DNA of 64,000 nucleotides from Streptomyces antibioticus (lineage in GTDB: Bacteria; Actinomycetota; Actinomycetes; Streptomycetales; Streptomycetaceae): NCBI RefSeq assembly GCF_002019855.1, contig NZ_CM007717.1:5691798-5755797 (forward strand), written 5' to 3'. Position 1 is the first letter of the stretch. Each line of letters begins with the position of its first letter. This document shows positions 22,010-31,551 of the stretch, one piece after another. A model generated the notes under the pieces. That model worked only from the letters and a program-made list of their open reading frames with translations. It made no database searches and had not been told where the DNA came from. Made by a program: the position numbers and the translations under genes.

Positions 22010-25000
22010 TTACGCCTCGAACACCTCACGCACGAGCTGCTCCTGCTCCGCCTGGTGGCGCTTGGCGGAACCGACGGCCGGGGACGAGCCGTGCGGGCGC
22101 GAGATGCGCCGCAGCCGCTCGCCGTGCGGGACGTCGGCGCCGACCGCCAGGTCCAGGTGGTCGATCAGGTTCAGGGCGATGAACGGCCAGGCACCCTGGT
22201 TGGCCGGCTCCTCCTGGACCCACAGGTACTTCTCGGCGTTGGGGTACTTGTTGACCTCGGCCTGGACCTCGGCGCCGGGCAGCGGGTACAGCCGCTCCAG
22301 GCGGATGATCGCCGTGTCCGTGGCGCCGCGCTTCTGCCGCTCGGCCTCCAGGTCGTAGTAGACCTTGCCCGCGCAGAAGACGACCTTCTTGACGGCGCTC
22401 GGCTCGACCGAGGCGTCGCCGATGACCGGGCGGAACCCGCCGTGCGTGAACTCCTCCGCCTTCGACGCGGCGGCCTTCAGACGCAGCATCGACTTCGGCG
22501 TGAAGACGACCAGCGGCTTGTGGTGCGGGTTGTGCACCTGCCACCGCAGGAGGTGGAAGTAGTTCGACGGGAGCGTGGGCATGGCCACCGTCATGTTGTT
22601 CTGCGCGCAGAGCTGGAGGAACCGCTCCGGGCGGGCGGACGAGTGGTCCGGGCCCTGGCCCTCGTAGCCGTGCGGCAGCAGCAGGGTGACGCCGGAGGTC
22701 TGGCCCCACTTCTGCTCGGCCGAGGAGATGAACTCGTCGACGACGGTCTGCGCGCCGTTGACGAAGTCGCCGAACTGCGCCTCCCACATCACGAGCGCGT
22801 CGGGGCGGGCCAGCGAGTAGCCGTACTCGAAGCCCATCGCCGCGTACTCGGAGAGCAGCGAGTTGTAGACGTTCAGCCGCGCCTGGTCCTCGGAGAGGTA
22901 CATCAGCGGGGTGAACTCCTCGCCGGTCTCCCGGTCGATGATCACCGCGTGCCGCTGGCCGAAGGTGCCGCGCTGGGAGTCCTGGCCGGCGAGCCGGACG
23001 GGCACGCCCTCCAGGAGCAGGGAGCCGACGGCGAGGGTCTCGCCCATGCCCCAGTCGATGGTGCCGTCCTCGACCATCGCGGCCCGGCGCTGGAGCTGCG
23101 GAAGCAGCCGCGGGTGGGCGGTGATGTGGTCGGGGACGTTGACCTGGGACTCGGCGATCCGCTTGACGGTCTCCGCGGAGATCGCGGTGGGGACCGCGAC
23201 CGGGAAGCCGTCCTGAGGGTCGTGGGACTCGCCGGAGGCGGGCTGCGAGGTGGCCTCGCGGACCTCGGTGAAGACCTTCTCGAGCTGGCCCTGGTAGTCC
23301 TGGAGCGCCTGCTCGGCCTCTTCCAGGGTGATGTCGCCGCGACCGATGAGGGACTCGGTGTAGAGCTTGCGCACCGAGCGCTTCTTGTCGATCAGGTCGT
23401 ACATCAGCGGCTGGGTGAAGGCCGGGTTGTCGGACTCGTTGTGACCGCGGCGGCGGTAGCAGATGAGGTCGATCACCACGTCCTTGTTGAACGCCTGGCG
23501 GAACTCGAAGGCGAGCCGCGCGACGCGGACCACGGCCTCCGGGTCGTCGCCGTTCACGTGGAAGATCGGGGCCTCGATCATGCGGGCCACGTCCGTCGCG
23601 TACATGGAGGAGCGCGAGGACTCGGGGGCCGCGGTGAAGCCGACCTGGTTGTTGATGACGATGTGGACCGTGCCGCCGGTGCGGTAGCCGCGGAGCTGCG
23701 ACATGTTCAGGGTCTCGGCCACCACGCCCTGGCCCGCGAAGGCCGCGTCGCCGTGCAGGGCCACCGGCAGGACGGTGAAGTCCGTGCCGCCCTTGTTGAT
23801 GATGTCCTGCTTGGCGCGCGCGACGCCCTCCAGGACCGGGTCCACCGCCTCCAGATGCGAGGGGTTGGCGACCAGGGAGACCTTGATCTGCTCGCCGTCG
23901 AGACCGGTGAAGGTGCCCTCGGCGCCCAGGTGGTACTTCACGTCGCCGGAGCCGTGCATCGACTTCGGGTCGAGGTTGCCCTCGAACTCACGGAAGATCT
24001 GCGCGTACGACTTCCCGACGATGTTGGCCAGGACGTTCAGCCGGCCGCGGTGGGCCATGCCGATGACGACCTCGTCGAGGCGGGACTCCGCCGCGCTGTC
24101 GATGACCGCGTCCAGCAGCGGGATGACGGACTCGCCGCCCTCCAGGGAGAAGCGCTTCTGGCCGACGTACTTCGTCTGGAGGAAGGTCTCGAACGCCTCC
24201 GCGGCGTTCAGCCGGCGCAGGATGCGGAGCTGCTCCTCGCGCTCGGGCTTGGTGTGCGGGCGCTCGATGCGGTCCTGGATCCACTTGCGCTGCTTGGGGT
24301 CCTGGATGTGCATGAACTCGACGCCGGTGGTGCGGCAGTACGAGTCGCGCAGCACGCCGAGGATGTCGCGCAGCTTCATCAGGGACTTGCCGGCGAAGCC
24401 GCCGACGGCGAACTCGCGCTCCAGGTCCCACAGGGTGAGGCCGTGCTCGGTGATGTCCAGGTCGGGGTGCTTGCGCTGGCGGTACTCCAGCGGGTCGGTG
24501 TCGGCCATGACATGGCCGCGGACCCGGTAGGAGTGGATCAGCTCGAAGACCCGGGCGGCCTTGGTGACGTCGTCGTCGTGGCTGGCGTCGATGTCCTTGA
24601 GCCAGCGGACCGGCTCGTAGGGGATGCGCAGCGCCTCGAAGATCTCGTCGTAGAAGCCGTTCTCGCCGAGCAGGAAGTTGGCGACGACGCGCAGGAACTC
24701 GCCGGAGGCGGCGCCCTGGATGACCCGGTGGTCGTAGGTCGACGTGAGCGTCATGACCTTGGAGATGCCGAGCTTGTTCAGGGTGTCCTGGCTGGTGCCC
24801 TGGAACTCCGCCGGGTAGTCCATGGAGCCGACGCCCATGATCACCGACTGGCCGGGCATCAGACGCGGCACGGAGTGGACGGTGCCGAGGCCACCGGGGT
24901 TGGTCAGGGAGACCGTGACACCGGTGAAGTCGTCCATCGTCAGCTTGCCGTCGCGGGCGCGGCGGACGATGTCCTCGTACGCCTGCCAGAACTCGAAGAA

Positions 25001-25810
25001 GTTGAGCGTCTCGGCCTTCTTGATGCCGGCGACGACGAGCTGGCGGTCGCCGTTGGGCTTCACCAGGTCGATGGCGAGGCCGAAGTTGACGTGCGGCGGC
25101 TTGACGAGGGTGGGCTTCCCGTCCTTCTCCGCGTAGTGCCAGTTCATCGACGGCATGGCCTTGATGGCCTGCACCATCGCGAAGCCGATCAGGTGCGTGA
25201 AGGAGATCTTCCCGCCCCGGGCCCGCTTGAGATGGTTGTTGATCACGATGCGGTTGTCGAACAGCAGCTTCACCGGGACCGCGCGCACGGACGTGGCCGT
25301 GGGCAGCTCCAGCGAGGCGTTCATGTTCTTGGCGACCGCGGCGGCGGGGCCGCGCAGGGTGATCAGCTCCGGGCCCTCGGGCGCGGCCGCGGGCTGCGCG
25401 GCGGGCGCTGCCTTCGCGGCGGCCGGCCGGGGAGCCACGGCGGGCTTCGCCGGAGCGGGTGCCTGGGCCGGGGCCTTCGCGGCGGGCGCCGGAGCCGGGG
25501 TGGCGGCGGGCTGCGCGGCGGCCGGGGCCGGCACGGGTGCCGGGGCGGCGGGCGCCGCGGGTGTGGTGGTCCCTGCGGCCCCCGCGGCCGCAGTACCCGC
25601 CGTAGCCGGAGCGGCGGCGGCCGCGCCCGGCTTGTAGTCGGCGAAGAAGTCCCACCAGGCACGGTCTACCGAATTCGGGTCCTGGAGGTACTGCTGATAG
25701 ATCTCGTCGACGAGCCACTCGTTGGCTCCGAACGCGGCAGCGGGGTTCTTGCCCGCTTGGTCTGCGTCGGTCGAAAGGCTCGATGCGTTACTGGGGGACT
25801 GTGGCGACAC
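22010..25810 (-). CDS. kgd: Multifunctional 2-oxoglutarate metabolism enzyme (Kgd / SucA-type E1-E2 fusion)
   Basis: A 1266-residue enzyme of the actinobacterial fusion type. The N-terminal segment ANEWLVDEIYQQYLQDPNSV is typical of SucA. An Ala/Pro-rich linker spans roughly residues 65-145. The E2-like succinyltransferase domain (~165-390) holds STYDHRVIQGAASGEFL, with the catalytic His. The ThDP-dependent E1 part follows (GMAHRGRLNVLANI; GDAAFAGQGVVAETLNMS...NNQVGFT). It acts in the TCA cycle as 2-oxoglutarate decarboxylase/dehydrogenase, working with E2/E3 of pyruvate dehydrogenase, and in relatives is inhibited by GarA. The GTG at 25810 gives the conserved VSPQSPSNASS start. Length matches the family (~1250). 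Confidence 0.95.
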   Translation of the reverse strand: MSPQSPSNASSLSTDADQAGKNPAAAFGANEWLVDEIYQQYLQDPNSVDRAWWDFFADYKPGAAAAAPATAGTAAAGAAGTTTPAAPAAPAPVPAPAAAQPAATPAPAPAAKAPAQAPAPAKPAVAPRPAAAKAAPAAQPAAAPEGPELITLRGPAAAVAKNMNASLELPTATSVRAVPVKLLFDNRIVINNHLKRARGGKISFTHLIGFAMVQAIKAMPSMNWHYAEKDGKPTLVKPPHVNFGLAIDLVKPNGDRQLVVAGIKKAETLNFFEFWQAYEDIVRRARDGKLTMDDFTGVTVSLTNPGGLGTVHSVPRLMPGQSVIMGVGSMDYPAEFQGTSQDTLNKLGISKVMTLTSTYDHRVIQGAASGEFLRVVANFLLGENGFYDEIFEALRIPYEPVRWLKDIDASHDDDVTKAARVFELIHSYRVRGHVMADTDPLEYRQRKHPDLDITEHGLTLWDLEREFAVGGFAGKSLMKLRDILGVLRDSYCRTTGVEFMHIQDPKQRKWIQDRIERPHTKPEREEQLRILRRLNAAEAFETFLQTKYVGQKRFSLEGGESVIPLLDAVIDSAAESRLDEVVIGMAHRGRLNVLANIVGKSYAQIFREFEGNLDPKSMHGSGDVKYHLGAEGTFTGLDGEQIKVSLVANPSHLEAVDPVLEGVARAKQDIINKGGTDFTVLPVALHGDAAFAGQGVVAETLNMSQLRGYRTGGTVHIVINNQVGFTAAPESSRSSMYATDVARMIEAPIFHVNGDDPEAVVRVARLAFEFRQAFNKDVVIDLICYRRRGHNESDNPAFTQPLMYDLIDKKRSVRKLYTESLIGRGDITLEEAEQALQDYQGQLEKVFTEVREATSQPASGESHDPQDGFPVAVPTAISAETVKRIAESQVNVPDHITAHPRLLPQLQRRAAMVEDGTIDWGMGETLAVGSLLLEGVPVRLAGQDSQRGTFGQRHAVIIDRETGEEFTPLMYLSEDQARLNVYNSLLSEYAAMGFEYGYSLARPDALVMWEAQFGDFVNGAQTVVDEFISSAEQKWGQTSGVTLLLPHGYEGQGPDHSSARPERFLQLCAQNNMTVAMPTLPSNYFHLLRWQVHNPHHKPLVVFTPKSMLRLKAAASKAEEFTHGGFRPVIGDASVEPSAVKKVVFCAGKVYYDLEAERQKRGATDTAIIRLERLYPLPGAEVQAEVNKYPNAEKYLWVQEEPANQGAWPFIALNLIDHLDLAVGADVPHGERLRRISRPHGSSPAVGSAKRHQAEQEQLVREVFEA

Positions 25811-26123
25811 GGCGGCAACCGCCCTCTTCCGCTTCACAAGGTGATGGACAGCGGGAATAAAGGCTACGCCTCCAAGAGCACGTAGGTCAGGCCGGGCCGG
25901 TCCATCGTCGCGTAAGTCACATCGGAACACGCGTTTCGGGGGCGGAAATGGCGGGAAACAAGCGCGGTTGCGCTGCGAAAGGGGTGCGTTGACGCAGGTC
26001 GCGCACACCGAGCGTGCGGACCCGTGCCGACCTGCGCCGGTGCGCCGTCGGTTCTGTGCCTGATCACACGTGTCCATGCGTGCGGACGGCCGTGGATCAT
26101 CTGGCTCCGCATTCAACTTTACG
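25811..26123. other. 313-bp intergenic region upstream of kgd
   Basis: It lies between the kgd start and the end of the histidine kinase gene, both on the minus strand, so it should hold the kgd promoter and kinase terminator. I find no strong stem-loop or promoter pair. A short open frame (MDRPGLTYVLLEA) near 25880 has no ribosome binding site. No longer gene is supported. Confidence 0.4.
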
Positions 26124-27224
26124 TCAACTTGGTACGGAAGACTCTCCCGGAAGAGTGACAAGAATCCGGCAACCCCGCTCGGATTCGGCCACTCCTATCC
26201 GGCCGCCGTGCAGATCGACCGCCCAGCGGGCGATCGCGAGACCCAGCCCCGTACCGCCGTCGCTGCCCGGCCCGTGCGGCCGGCGGACGGCTCCCCGGTT
26301 GAACCGCTCGAACACGCGGTGCCACTCCGAGCGCGGGATGCCGGGCCCCTCGTCCAGGATCTCCAGCTCCAGCGACTCCGGCAGCGGGCCGCGCCGCGCC
26401 TTGACCGTGACCCGGCCGTGCGGCGGGGAGTGCTTGACCGCGTTGTCGATCAGATTGGCGACGACCTGGTGGATGCGCTCGGGGTCCGCGTGCGCCGTCA
26501 GCTCCGGCGGCGAGACGTCCAGGTGCAGATGCACGTCGGTACGCGTGTGCGTGCCGCCCGACCCCATCGCGGCCCGCGCCGAGGCGACCATGTTGGACTC
26601 CTTCAGCACCCCCGACAGATACGGCCACACCTCGAAACGCCGCTTGCGCAGCGGTACGACGCCGTTGTCCAGGCGGGACAGGTCCAGCAGGGTCTCCACC
26701 AGCCGGCCGAGGCGCTCGGTCTGCTTCAGCGCGGTGCGCATGGTCTCGGGGTCCGCCTCGGCGATGCCGTCGACGACGTTCTCCAGGACCGCGCGCAGTC
26801 CGGCGATCGGAGTGCGCAGCTCGTGCGAGACGTTCGCCACCAGCTCCTTGCGCTGGCGGTCCTGGGCCTCCAGCTCGTCCGCCATCACATTGATCGTCTG
26901 GGCCAGGTCGCCCAGCTCGTCGCGGCGGTTCTCGCTGACCCGGCGGGTGTAGTCGCCGTGCGAGATCGAGCGGGCGACCGCGTTCATCTCGTCCAGCGGA
27001 GCGGTGAGGGAATGCGCCACGAACTGCGTGATGAGCAGGGTGGCGATCATCGAGAAGACCGTGATGAAGCGGAGTTCCGTCTTCGTGTGCACGGCGATCA
27101 CGGACAGCCCGGTGGTGATCAGCACCGAGACGACGACCAGCGCGCCGAGCTTGGTCTTCACCGAGAACGGGCGCACTTTCCCCCAGGACTCCCCGGGGTC
27201 TCTCGGACCGTCCGCGCCGCTCAT
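26124..27224 (-). CDS. Sensor histidine kinase
   Basis: A 366-residue kinase. Two membrane helices (LGALVVVSVLITTGLSVIAV and FITVFSMIATLLITQFVA) lie close together, leaving almost no extracellular sensor. A HAMP linker (HSLTAPLDEMNAVARSISHGDYTRRV) precedes the phosphorylated His in NVSHELRTPIAGL and the ATPase with N box (VVANLIDNAVKHSPP), DEGPGIP and GTGLGLAIARW. It donates phosphate to the coupled response regulator. ATG 27224 overlaps that regulator's stop (ATGA). The short periplasmic loop suggests it senses a membrane or intramembrane signal. Confidence 0.9.
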   Translation of the reverse strand: MSGADGPRDPGESWGKVRPFSVKTKLGALVVVSVLITTGLSVIAVHTKTELRFITVFSMIATLLITQFVAHSLTAPLDEMNAVARSISHGDYTRRVSENRRDELGDLAQTINVMADELEAQDRQRKELVANVSHELRTPIAGLRAVLENVVDGIAEADPETMRTALKQTERLGRLVETLLDLSRLDNGVVPLRKRRFEVWPYLSGVLKESNMVASARAAMGSGGTHTRTDVHLHLDVSPPELTAHADPERIHQVVANLIDNAVKHSPPHGRVTVKARRGPLPESLELEILDEGPGIPRSEWHRVFERFNRGAVRRPHGPGSDGGTGLGLAIARWAVDLHGGRIGVAESERGCRILVTLPGESSVPS

Positions 27225-27961
27225 GGCGTGGGGGTCTCCAGCGCGTAGCCCACACCGTGCACCGTGCGGATCCGCTCGGCGCCGATCTTCCGGCGCAGCG
27301 CCTTGATGTGGCTGTCGACCGTGCGGGTGCCGGAGGCGTCCGCCCAGTCCCAGACCTCCGCCAGCAACTGCTCGCGGGAGAGCACCGCGCGCGGGGTGTT
27401 GGCCAGGCAGACCAGCAGGTCGAACTCGGTGGGCGTCAGATGCACGTCCTCCGAGCGGACCCGGACCCGGCGCTGCGCGTGGTCGATCTCCAGCTCGCCG
27501 AGGCGCAGGATGCCGCTGCGGGGGGTGGTCGCCGCGATGGCGGCGCGCTCCACCCGGCGCAGCAGCACGTGCACGCGCGCGGCCAGCTCGCGCATCGAGA
27601 ACGGCTTGGTCATGTAGTCGTCGGCGCCCACGCCGAGCCCGACCAGCATGTCGGTCTCGTCGTCGCGCGCGGTGAGCATGAGGACCGGCACCGGGCGGGC
27701 GGCCTGCACCCGGCGGCACACCTCGAGGCCGTCGAAGCCGGGCAGCATGATGTCGAGGATCAGCAGATCGGGCTGCCATGCCTCCGCGGTGTCGACGGCC
27801 GCGGGGCCGTCGCCCGCCGTTTGCACGAGGAATCCCTCGGCGCGCAGGCGGGCCGCGATGGCGTCGACGATCGTCGGGTCGTCCTCGACCACGAGAACGC
27901 GACGCTGCGCGCCCTGGGTCGCCGTCGTCGTGCCGTTGTGCGCGGTGTGTGTCTGCTCCAT
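27221..27961 (-). CDS. OmpR/PhoB-family response regulator
   Basis: A 246-residue regulator. The receiver domain (VLVVEDDPTIVDAIA... LLILDIMLPGFDGLEV, phospho-Asp in LDIM; TARDDETDMLVGLGVGADDYMTKPF) leads to a winged-helix trans_reg_C domain (LGELEIDHAQRRVRV... LTPTEFDLLVCLANTPRAVLSREQLL... GTRTVDSHIKALRRKI). The start ATG 27961 gives MEQTHTAHNG; a longer upstream ATG at 28054 adds a poor-quality leader. It forms an operon with the kinase. Its targets are unknown. Confidence 0.9.
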   Translation of the reverse strand: MEQTHTAHNGTTTATQGAQRRVLVVEDDPTIVDAIAARLRAEGFLVQTAGDGPAAVDTAEAWQPDLLILDIMLPGFDGLEVCRRVQAARPVPVLMLTARDDETDMLVGLGVGADDYMTKPFSMRELAARVHVLLRRVERAAIAATTPRSGILRLGELEIDHAQRRVRVRSEDVHLTPTEFDLLVCLANTPRAVLSREQLLAEVWDWADASGTRTVDSHIKALRRKIGAERIRTVHGVGYALETPTP

Positions 27962-28083
27962 CGCCCGCCCCTGAGTGTGCTTTCCGGAACCAGTGGGGTG
28001 GTCCCTTGTCTGCGCATGACTGCGGTTGACGCGTAAATGATCGGCGTCAGGCATGAAACGTACCCGGAGTCACCTCGCCTTTG

Positions 28084-28761
28084 CTATCCAGGTCGGACCG
28101 CGAGGTGCACGACGTCCGGCACGCCTCGGGCAACGGGGATCTCTTCGGTACGCACCTGCTGGAACCCGGCATTCCCCAAGGTTCCCTCGAATTCCGGAGA
28201 GGGCTGGGCGGACCATACCGCGAGCACGCCACCGGGTCTCAACACCCTTGCGCAGCGCGTGAGTCCGGCCACCGAGTAGAGGCTGTCGTTGCCCTCGTCG
28301 ACGGTCCAGCCGGGGCCGTTGTCGATGTCGAGACAGAGCGCGTCGAACGTGTCGCATGTCTCATTGACGTAGTCCAGCAGGTCGGCTTCCACGATCTTCG
28401 CGCGCGGGTCGGCGAGCGCCCGCGCGGAGAGGGCGGACAGCGGGCCGTCGCGGTGCCAGTCGACGACGGCCCGCTCGCGCTCCACGACGGTGACCGCGCC
28501 CCAGCGGGGGTCGGCCGCGGCGTGTGCGAGCGAGAATCCGACGCCCAGCCCGCCGATCAGCAGCTCCGGGGCGTCCCGGCCGTCCAGGGCGGTCAGCGCG
28601 GCGTCCACCAGCAGGCGTTCGGAGCGGCCGTCGGAGGTGTCCATCAGGAAGCAGCCGTTCGCGATGATCTGGAGCAGCGTCCCGTGCCGGCGCAGCACCA
28701 CCTCGCCGTGGGGACCCTCGCGACGGTCCAGCACTTCGGGGATGTCGTAGGGCGTCACCAT
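28084..28761 (-). CDS. Spermidine-synthase-like methyltransferase-fold protein
   Basis: A 225-residue protein. It keeps the spermidine synthase Rossmann core: LLIGGLGVGFSLAHAAAD (nucleotide loop), VTVVERERAVVDWH, then DALCLDIDNGPGWTVDEGNDSLYS. The N-terminal tetramerisation beta-hairpins of SpeE are largely missing. The second catalytic Asp region reads DIDNGPG, so polyamine specificity is uncertain. The family is common beside lon in Streptomyces. The ATG at 28761 begins MVTPYDIPEVL. Confidence 0.75.
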   Translation of the reverse strand: MVTPYDIPEVLDRREGPHGEVVLRRHGTLLQIIANGCFLMDTSDGRSERLLVDAALTALDGRDAPELLIGGLGVGFSLAHAAADPRWGAVTVVERERAVVDWHRDGPLSALSARALADPRAKIVEADLLDYVNETCDTFDALCLDIDNGPGWTVDEGNDSLYSVAGLTRCARVLRPGGVLAVWSAQPSPEFEGTLGNAGFQQVRTEEIPVARGVPDVVHLAVRPG

Positions 28762-28953
28762 CGGCCCATCGTGGCATTTCTCTGACGGAACGTTGACGGA
28801 TTGCGAAGAGTCCTGGTCGGGCGGGGGTGAAGAAGCTGTGCGGCATTGACGGACGGGCTGTGACTCCCCCTTCGGAGATCGCTGGGGGATCGCCGGGTGA
28901 TCGCCCACAGCGAACGGACGGACGTCCCGGGAACATCCCGCGGCTCCCATGCA

Positions 28954-28972
28954 TTGAGTCGGCATAGCTCAA
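28954..28972 (+). promoter_or_regulatory. HAIR-like HspR operator upstream of lon
   Basis: TTGAGT-N7-GCTCAA at 28954-28972 matches the HspR inverted repeat (consensus CTTGAGT-N7-ACTCAAG) closely; one base of each outer pair differs. It lies 22 bp before the lon start, near the expected promoter. In Streptomyces, HspR represses dnaK, clpB and lon until heat shock, so this site implies HspR control here. Confidence 0.75.
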
Positions 28973-28994
28973 CTTGACTGCCGAAGGGGAGATC

Positions 28995-31415
28995 ATGGCT
29001 TCGACGTCCGCATCGCTCACCCTGCCCGTACTGCCTCTCGATGACGAGGTCGTACTCCCCGGCATGGTGGTTCCGCTGGACCTCAACGACACCGACGTGC
29101 GCGCCGCGGTGGAGGCCGCCCAGGCCGCCGCGCGGTCCGAGCCGGGCAAGCCCAGGGTGCTGCTGGTCCCGCGGATCGACGGGACGTACGCGAGCACCGG
29201 CGTGCTGGGCACCGTCGAACAGGTCGGCCGGCTGGCCGACGGCGACCCGGGCGCGCTGATCCGCGGCCGCGGGCGCGTGCAGATCGGGGCCGGGACGACC
29301 GGCCCGGGCGCCGCGCTCTGGGTCGAGGGCACCCGAATCGACCAGAGCGTGCCGGAGCCCCTGCCGGGGCACGTCACCGACCTGGTCAAGGAGTACAAGG
29401 CGCTCGCCACCGCCTGGCTGCGCAAGCGCGGCGCCTGGCAGGTCGTCGACCGCGTCCAGGCCATCGACGACGTCTCCGCGCTCGCCGACAACTCCGGCTA
29501 CTCGCCGTTCCTGACCACCGAACAGAAGGTGGAGCTGCTGGAGACCGCCGACCCGGTGGCCCGGCTGAAGCTCGCCACCCGGCAACTGCGCGACCACCTC
29601 GCCGAGCAGGACGTCGCCGAGACCATCGCCAAGGACGTCCAGGAGGGCGTCGACAAGCAGCAGCGCGAGTTCCTGCTCCGCCGTCAGCTCGACGCCGTCC
29701 GCAAGGAGCTGCGCGAGCTGAACGGCGACTCCAAGGACTCCGCCGAGGAGTCCGACGACTACCGCTCCCGCGTGGAGGCCGCCGACCTGCCCGAGAAGGT
29801 CCGCGAGGCCGCCCTCAAGGAGGTCGACAAGCTGGAGCGGTCCTCCGACCAGTCGCCCGAGGGCTCCTGGATCCGCACCTGGCTGGACACCGTCCTCGAA
29901 CTGCCCTGGAACGAGAGGACCGAGGACTCCTACGACATCCAGGGCGCCAAGGCGATCCTCGACGCCGAGCACGCGGGCCTGGAGGACGTGAAGGAGCGGA
30001 TCACCGAGTACCTGGCCGTGCGCAAGCGCCGCGGCGAGCGGGGCCTGGGTGTCGTCGGCGGGCGGCGCGGCGGTGCCGTGCTGGCGCTCGTCGGCCCGCC
30101 CGGCGTCGGCAAGACCAGCCTCGGCGAGTCGGTCGCGCACGCCATGGGCCGCTCCTTCGTCCGCGTCGCCCTCGGCGGCGTCCGTGACGAGGCCGAGATC
30201 CGCGGCCACCGCCGTACGTACGTCGGCGCGCTGCCCGGCCGGATCGTGCGGGCCATCAAGGAGGCCGGGTCGATGAACCCGGTGGTCCTGCTGGACGAGA
30301 TCGACAAGGTGGGCTCCGACTACCGGGGCGACCCGGCCGCCGCCCTCCTCGAAGTCCTCGACCCGGCGCAGAACCACACCTTCCGGGACCACTACCTGGA
30401 GGTGGAGCTGGACCTGTCCGACGTCGTCTTCCTGGCCACCGCCAATGTCCTGGAGGCGATCCCGGAGGCCCTGCTCGACCGGATGGAGCTGGTCCGCCTC
30501 GACGGCTACACCGAGGACGAGAAGGTCGTCATCGCCCGCGACCACCTCCTCCCGCGCCAGCTCGAACGGGCCGGCCTGGACAAGGAGGAAGTGGTCCTGG
30601 AGGAGAGCGCCCTGCGCAAGCTGGCCGGCGAGTACACCCGCGAGGCGGGCGTGCGCACCCTGGAGCGGACCGTCGCCCGGCTGCTCCGCAAGGTCGCGGC
30701 CCAGCACGAACTGGGCGAGCGGGAGCTGCCGTTCACCGTCACCGACGCCGATCTGCGCGCGCTGATCGGACGGCCGCACCATGTGCCCGAGTCCGCCCAG
30801 GACCCGGCCGAGCGCCGCACCGCGGTACCCGGCGTGGCCACGGGCCTCGCGGTCACCGGCGCCGGCGGTGACGTCCTCTATGTGGAGGCGTCGCTGGCCG
30901 ACCCGGAGACCGGCGCGGCGGGACTGACCCTGACCGGTCAGCTCGGTGACGTGATGAAGGAGTCGGCGCAGATCGCGCTGAGCTTCCTGCGCTCGCACGG
31001 CGCGGAGCTGGAGCTGCCGGTCGGCGACCTCAAGGACCGGGGCGTGCACATCCACTTCCCGGCGGGCGCGGTCCCCAAGGACGGCCCGAGCGCCGGCGTC
31101 ACGATGACGACGGCCCTCGCCTCGCTGCTGTCGGGCCGTCTGGTCCGCACGGACGTGGCGATGACCGGCGAGGTCTCCCTGACCGGCCGGGTGCTGCCGA
31201 TCGGCGGCGTCAAGCAGAAGCTGCTCGCCGCCCACCGCGCCGGGGTGACGACCGTCGTCATCCCCAAGCGCAACGAACCCGACCTGGACGACGTCCCGGC
31301 GGAGGTCCTCGACACGCTGGACGTCCACGCCGTCACCGACGTCCGCCAGGTCCTGGAACTGGCGCTCGCGCCCGCCGCGAACGGCGCGGCGCCGGAGGTT
31401 CCGGTGGCGGCGTGA
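28995..31415 (+). CDS. lon: ATP-dependent protease Lon (endopeptidase La)
   Basis: An 806-residue LonA protease. The order is an N-terminal LON substrate domain (~10-205), coiled coil, an AAA+ module with Walker A GPPGVGKTS (367-375) and Walker B VVLLDEIDKVG, then the S16 protease domain with the dyad Ser699 (PKDGPSAGVTM) and Lys742 (GGVKQK). It degrades misfolded and regulatory proteins. ATG 28995 follows AAGGGGAG. The HAIR operator upstream suggests HspR repression and heat induction. Confidence 0.96.
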   Translation: MASTSASLTLPVLPLDDEVVLPGMVVPLDLNDTDVRAAVEAAQAAARSEPGKPRVLLVPRIDGTYASTGVLGTVEQVGRLADGDPGALIRGRGRVQIGAGTTGPGAALWVEGTRIDQSVPEPLPGHVTDLVKEYKALATAWLRKRGAWQVVDRVQAIDDVSALADNSGYSPFLTTEQKVELLETADPVARLKLATRQLRDHLAEQDVAETIAKDVQEGVDKQQREFLLRRQLDAVRKELRELNGDSKDSAEESDDYRSRVEAADLPEKVREAALKEVDKLERSSDQSPEGSWIRTWLDTVLELPWNERTEDSYDIQGAKAILDAEHAGLEDVKERITEYLAVRKRRGERGLGVVGGRRGGAVLALVGPPGVGKTSLGESVAHAMGRSFVRVALGGVRDEAEIRGHRRTYVGALPGRIVRAIKEAGSMNPVVLLDEIDKVGSDYRGDPAAALLEVLDPAQNHTFRDHYLEVELDLSDVVFLATANVLEAIPEALLDRMELVRLDGYTEDEKVVIARDHLLPRQLERAGLDKEEVVLEESALRKLAGEYTREAGVRTLERTVARLLRKVAAQHELGERELPFTVTDADLRALIGRPHHVPESAQDPAERRTAVPGVATGLAVTGAGGDVLYVEASLADPETGAAGLTLTGQLGDVMKESAQIALSFLRSHGAELELPVGDLKDRGVHIHFPAGAVPKDGPSAGVTMTTALASLLSGRLVRTDVAMTGEVSLTGRVLPIGGVKQKLLAAHRAGVTTVVIPKRNEPDLDDVPAEVLDTLDVHAVTDVRQVLELALAPAANGAAPEVPVAA

Positions 31416-31551
31416 CGGACGCCTCCGGAAGGACGGCGGGACCCGGATCTCCCAGGAGGCCCGGGTCCTCGCCGGACCCGGGCCGGGAACATGGAAAGCT
31501 ACGCAGGTAGACGACCAGACGGACACGGGGAACCGGAGCAGGGGTGCTGAC

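Noticed and set aside
21935..25885. A 1316-codon plus-strand frame opposite kgd
   Set aside because: It mirrors the strongly supported kgd gene; its product is Leu/Val/Gly/Arg-biased with no domain.
25870..25925. 13-codon frame MDRPGLTYVLLEA upstream of kgd as a leader peptide
   Set aside because: It has no ribosome binding site or attenuator-like structure.
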